From Xestospongia bergquistia (Eukaryota; Porifera; Demospongiae; Haplosclerida; Petrosiidae): a stretch of DNA of 64,000 nucleotides. The stretch is taken from assembly GCA_963965975.1 (NCBI GenBank), contig OZ014412.1:14026849-14090848 (forward strand), written 5' to 3'. Shown here piece after piece: positions 60,430-64,000 of the stretch. Position numbers and translations under genes: made by a program. The notes under the pieces are model-generated. The model was not told the DNA's origin and did not search any database. It saw only the letters and a program-made list of their open reading frames with translations. The first letter of the stretch is position 1. Every line of letters starts with the position of its first letter.

Positions 60430-63270
60430 AGAGAAGTCATCACCTCTGGAAGAACTCACTCCAGAAGAATCTAATAATTTATTTATGATTTATTCTTTTT
60501 CCTCTAGGTCTGATCCAATCAAGCTAGCCGTGGAAGTAAACGGTCACAAGTTAGACATGGAGTTTGACACAGGTGCTTCAGTCTCCGTCATTAGTGAATA
60601 CATGTTCAATTCAGGGCTGTCCTCCTTAGTTCAGCTCCGCCCTAGTAATGCATCTCTCACTTCGTATTCAGGGCACTCGTTAGAAGTGCTTGGAAGTGCA
60701 AACAACAAGGTTAAATACCAGACACAAACAGTCACACTTTCAATTTTTGTAATCAAGGGCAAAGGCGTGAGTTTTTTCGGTCGTAACTGGCTGAAGAGGA
60801 TCAAACTGGACTGGCAGATTATCAAAAGCTTTCATATCAACTCACCATTGGACGAAGTCATTGAGAAACATTCTTGTCTTTTCAGATCCGAGCTAGGGAA
60901 GTTGAAGGGTATGTAAGCCAAAATCTGTGTCCCCAGCAATGCTCAACCTCGTTATTTTAAACCTCACCCAGTCCCCTACTCGTTACGTGACAAGGTAGAT
61001 CGAGAACTAGAATGTCTACTCAAAGATGGAGTTATCTCACCAGTTTAAGTTTCTGATTGGGCTACCCCAATCGTACCAGTTGTCAAGTCAGATGGGAGTA
61101 TACGTATTTGTGGATATTATAAGGTGACATTCAATACAATCTCCAAACTAGAAGAGTATCCTCTTCCCCGAGTGGAAAATTTATTCGCAGCCCTTTCTGG
61201 AGGAAAGGTATTCTCTAAACTAGACCTTTCTCATCCTTATCAACAAATTGTACTAGAAGAGGATTCCAAAAAGTTTACTATCATTAACACTCAGAAGGGT
61301 TTATTTCAGTTCAAACGACTTCCTTTTGGTATCTCTTCCGCCCCTACCATTTTTCAATGAACAATTGAGAGTTTGTTGCAAGGGTTACCAGGAGTGGTTG
61401 CATATATTGATAACATTTTTGTAACCGGAAAAAGCCAACAGGAGCACCTTGAGAACCTGACAAGTGTACTGAATTGTTTAGAAGAGGCTGGAGTAACATT
61501 GAAGAGACACAAATGTACATTTGCTGCACCGTCAGTTGAATACCTAGGTCACGTTATCGATCAAGAGGGTTTGCATCCATCAGAGGAGAAAGTCAGAGCA
61601 ATTAAACAAGCCCCACGTCCTCCAAATGTGACAGAATTAAAGTGATTTTTAGGTTTGCTCAATTATGAATTATTACTCTAAATTCTTGCCTCACTCATCT
61701 ACTCTTTTGTCTTCACTGTATCATTTACTTAGGAAATATGGAAACTGGTCCTGTAAGAAGTTGCAAGAAGATGCATTTAATAACGCCAAGCAGTTGCTTC
61801 AATCATCCACACTCCTCATGCATTATGATTGTCAGGAAGGAGATCATACTTTCGTGTGATGCTTCACAGTATGGTTTAGGAGCAGTTTTAGCTCATAAGA
61901 TGGATAATAGATCAGAGAAACCAATTGCATTTTACTCTCTCACCAGCTGAGATGAAGTACACACAATTAAAAAAAGAAGACCTAGCAATTATTTTCGCTG
62001 TGAAGAAACTACACCAATACTTATCAGGAAGAAAGTTCAAAATATATTCAGACCACCAACCACTCAAAAATGTATTCAGTAAAACCCGTCTGATACCAGT
62101 GATGGCTGCAACAAGGATTCAACGTTGGTCACTACTCCTCTGTTCTTATGAATATGAGATTAAATATTGACCAGGATCCAAAGTAGCAAATGCTGATGCT
62201 CTCAGTAGACTCCCTTTACCAGAGACCACACCTGAGTCAAGTAAAGATGGATCGGTAGAACTACTCATTCATCAACTCTCAGAAGTAATTGTCACTGCTA
62301 ATCAAATAAAGAATTGGACAAAAAAGGATCCAATCTTATCTCGAGTTCATTGTTTTGTGTTACACGAATGGCCAAACATTGTTGACAATGAAGATCTCAA
62401 GCCATACTTTAACTGTTGAGATGAACTCGGCATCATCAAAGGGTGTGTCTTGTGGGGATCACGAGTAATCATACCTCCACCTGGTCAGTCACTGGTGTTG
62501 AATCAACTACATGATACTCATCTTGGAGTCAGTCAAATGAAAAGCCTTAGTCGTTCATATGTCTGGTGGCCAGGTATTGACAGTGATATTGTGAAGAGAG
62601 TGAGATGATGTAATATGTTTCAAATGAATAGACCTTCTCCTAGTAAAGCTTCTCTCCTCCCATGGGAGTATCCCTCTAGACCTTGGGCGCGGATACACAT
62701 TGACCATGCTGGTCCCGTAATGGGCAAAATGTTTTTAGTGGTCATAGACGCTTATTCCAAATGGATTGATGTTGAAATACTGAACTCTACTTCTGCCGTG
62801 AGCACCATTATTAAACTTCGTTCATTATTTGCTACACACGGCATACCAGAATAGTTGGTGTCAGATAATGGTCAGGTTTTCGAAGCGAGGAATTCAAGCA
62901 ATTCACAACTCAGAATGGTATTAAACACATATTCACATCACCTTACCATCCCTCCTCCAATGGACTTGCTGAAAGGGCAGTTCAAACTTTCAAGAGTACA
63001 GTTGTTAAAATGGATGGTCCAATTAATGTACGTTTATCTAGATTTTTACTTCAGTATAGGGTAACACCCCAGACTACTACTGGACTTTCCCCGTCTCAAC
63101 TCCTATTAGGGAGGAAGATAAGAACATGTTTAGATGCACTACATCCTGATATGTCAGAAGATGTCGAGAAGAAACAGGAGAAACTCATCTCTGGCAAGGA
63201 ACCTCGAAAGTTTAAACTGGATGATCTGTTGTTTGCAAAAAAAAACATAGATTTATGTGGATACTGGTGA
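60430..63270 (+). pseudogene. Pol of internal copy 2: protease, RT, RNase H, integrase
   Basis: The protease has DTGASVSVIS, and GRNWLKRIKLDW is intact here. RT begins after a TAA following LKGM (60914-60916). Further defects are a TAA near 61047, a TGA near 61359, YIDN instead of YIDD in the active site (about 61407) and a TGA near 61643. RNase H has [12 protein letters not shown] and IYSDHQPLKNVF. TGA at 62168-62170 is shared with the other copies. Integrase has another TGA inside the zinc-binding region (near 62606) and TAG near 62852, then DNGQVF in a shifted frame and a C-terminal part to 63270. Confidence 0.8.
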
Positions 63271-63625
63271 AGGTAACTAAAATAATGGACCTTTATCGTA
63301 TGAAGTTACAACTGAAAGTGGCATGACTTTATGACGTCATGTTGACCATCTTCAAAGATTTTCAGAAAAGTCACAAACTACATTATCAACTCAAGAGGAT
63401 TGGTCAATAATAGATACCACACCTCAAGGAAGACCTCAACTTAATCAGGTAGAAGTTTCAGAAGCTGAAGAAGATCGTGTGGAACCAACAGAGCATACTC
63501 AATCAACACCTGAAAATCCAACACCAGTAGTGCATTCACAAGTTAGAAGATGAAGTCTAAAACGAAAACCGCCTGAAACATTTGCTCCACTCATTCGAAC
63601 TTAAAAAAATTAAAAAGGGGGAAAA

Positions 63626-63793
63626 TGTGGTAACTTAAATAAACCTATGATTTAATGTTTATATAAATGTTCTGGAACTGCACTATATATAGTCATGTAA
63701 ATTCAGTTTTGTTCAGTCTACAGTTGTTGAGTTATTGTTCTTTTAAATATATATGTTGTATTGGTAAGCTTGGTCACTAGTAGCATTACAACA
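63626..63793 (+). repeat. LTR 3 of composite
   Basis: 168 bp, TGTGGTAAC...TTACAACA, followed by the TAGTT target duplication. Confidence 0.9.
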
Positions 63794-63963
63794 TAGTTAC
63801 CTTGTATGATTGGTATTATAATATCAAAAAAGGCTCTATTTTGCATTTTCCTTTTGAAATTATTTCCCAAAATGTAACATCCCAAAAATCTGGAAGAAAA
63901 GATTTCAAGAAAACACTTTTCGGAAAAATGGAATGTTACAAACATTATGCTGACCACTAGCAT
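63794..63963 (-). pseudogene. piggyBac transposase, upstream part, relic
   Basis: The minus strand reads an ORF with CFLEIFSSRFLGCYIL and RAFFDIIIPIIQGNY. Across the gypsy insertion it continues in frame at 55543 with NPDRQIAVDES, the first catalytic aspartate region. The rest of the 5' end is beyond or lost at about 63923, where similarity to 54164 ends. Confidence 0.65.
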
Positions 63964-64000
63964 GAGGAATGAGTTATTATCACAACAGAGATGCCAGTAT

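Larger units (their letters stand above)
55544..63793 (+). mobile_element. Ty3/gypsy composite: LTR-internal-LTR-internal-LTR
   Basis: Three LTRs (55544-55700, 59498-59665, 63626-63793) bound two internal regions, so the middle LTR is shared. The unit is flanked by a 5-bp duplication TAGTT (55539-55543, 63794-63798) and lies inside a piggyBac transposase ORF. Order gag-PR-RT-RH-IN and no env point to Ty3/gypsy (Metaviridae) with K02A2.6/Mag-like features. Both internal copies are disabled by stops and frameshifts. Confidence 0.9.

Overview
The window reads as animal nuclear DNA: AT-rich, short introns (about 49-70 bp) with GT/AG borders, and many transposon relics between few host genes. The best guess is a demosponge such as an Amphimedon-like haplosclerid. 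The reasons are an ankyrin-ROC-COR-Death gene in a compact AT-rich genome and relics of SAMD3-like, C2H2/TNP2-like and DUF7869-type transposon families. The taxon is inference. No tRNA, rRNA, CRISPR or bacterial-type operon was seen.

Layout. 1-2.5 kb: a divergent gene pair (SAM-domain ORF on minus, C2H2/TNP2-like transposase on plus) sharing a 139-bp spacer with a palindromic NRF1-type site. 3.2-3.9 kb: a DUF7869 relic on minus. 11.9-13.1 kb: a second relic of the C2H2/TNP2 family. 16.9-25.6 kb: an 8.65-kb DNA transposon with about 400-bp terminal inverted repeats and a pogo/Tigger transposase. Downstream of the transposase exon lies a 115-bp tandem array in which every unit is a 66-nt phase-1 exon plus a 49-bp intron, then a PHD-finger exon with one frameshift. 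A hAT MITE and a Tc1/mariner MITE are nested inside. 26.2-27.4 kb: a broken copy of a Roco-Death gene. 28.5-29.5 kb: a TNP2/DUF4218-like C-terminal relic. 35.0-37.7 kb: a third C2H2/TNP2 relic, again divergent from a SAMD3-like ORF. 38.7-39.8 kb: a piggyBac-type MITE with TTAA ends and a THAP relic.

40.9-47.1 kb (minus): the one convincing host gene, Ank-ROC-COR-Death, with all visible exon junctions in phase 1. A Mutator-like element sits in its first visible intron. 47-52 kb: AT-rich, with a low-copy repeat family and a 33-bp perfect inverted repeat.

52.9-63.8 kb: Ty3/gypsy retrotransposons. An LTR-internal-LTR-internal-LTR composite (55544-63793) lies inside a piggyBac transposase gene and is flanked by a 5-bp duplication. 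A 3' fragment upstream (52921-54034) repeats the same insertion junction. All three gypsy copies share one stop codon in pol and all are defective.

Overall this is a transposon graveyard around one signalling gene. The most unusual structure is the serially duplicated micro-exon array of the pogo-PHD gene. The most informative recurring pattern is the divergent SAM-ORF/transposase pair.
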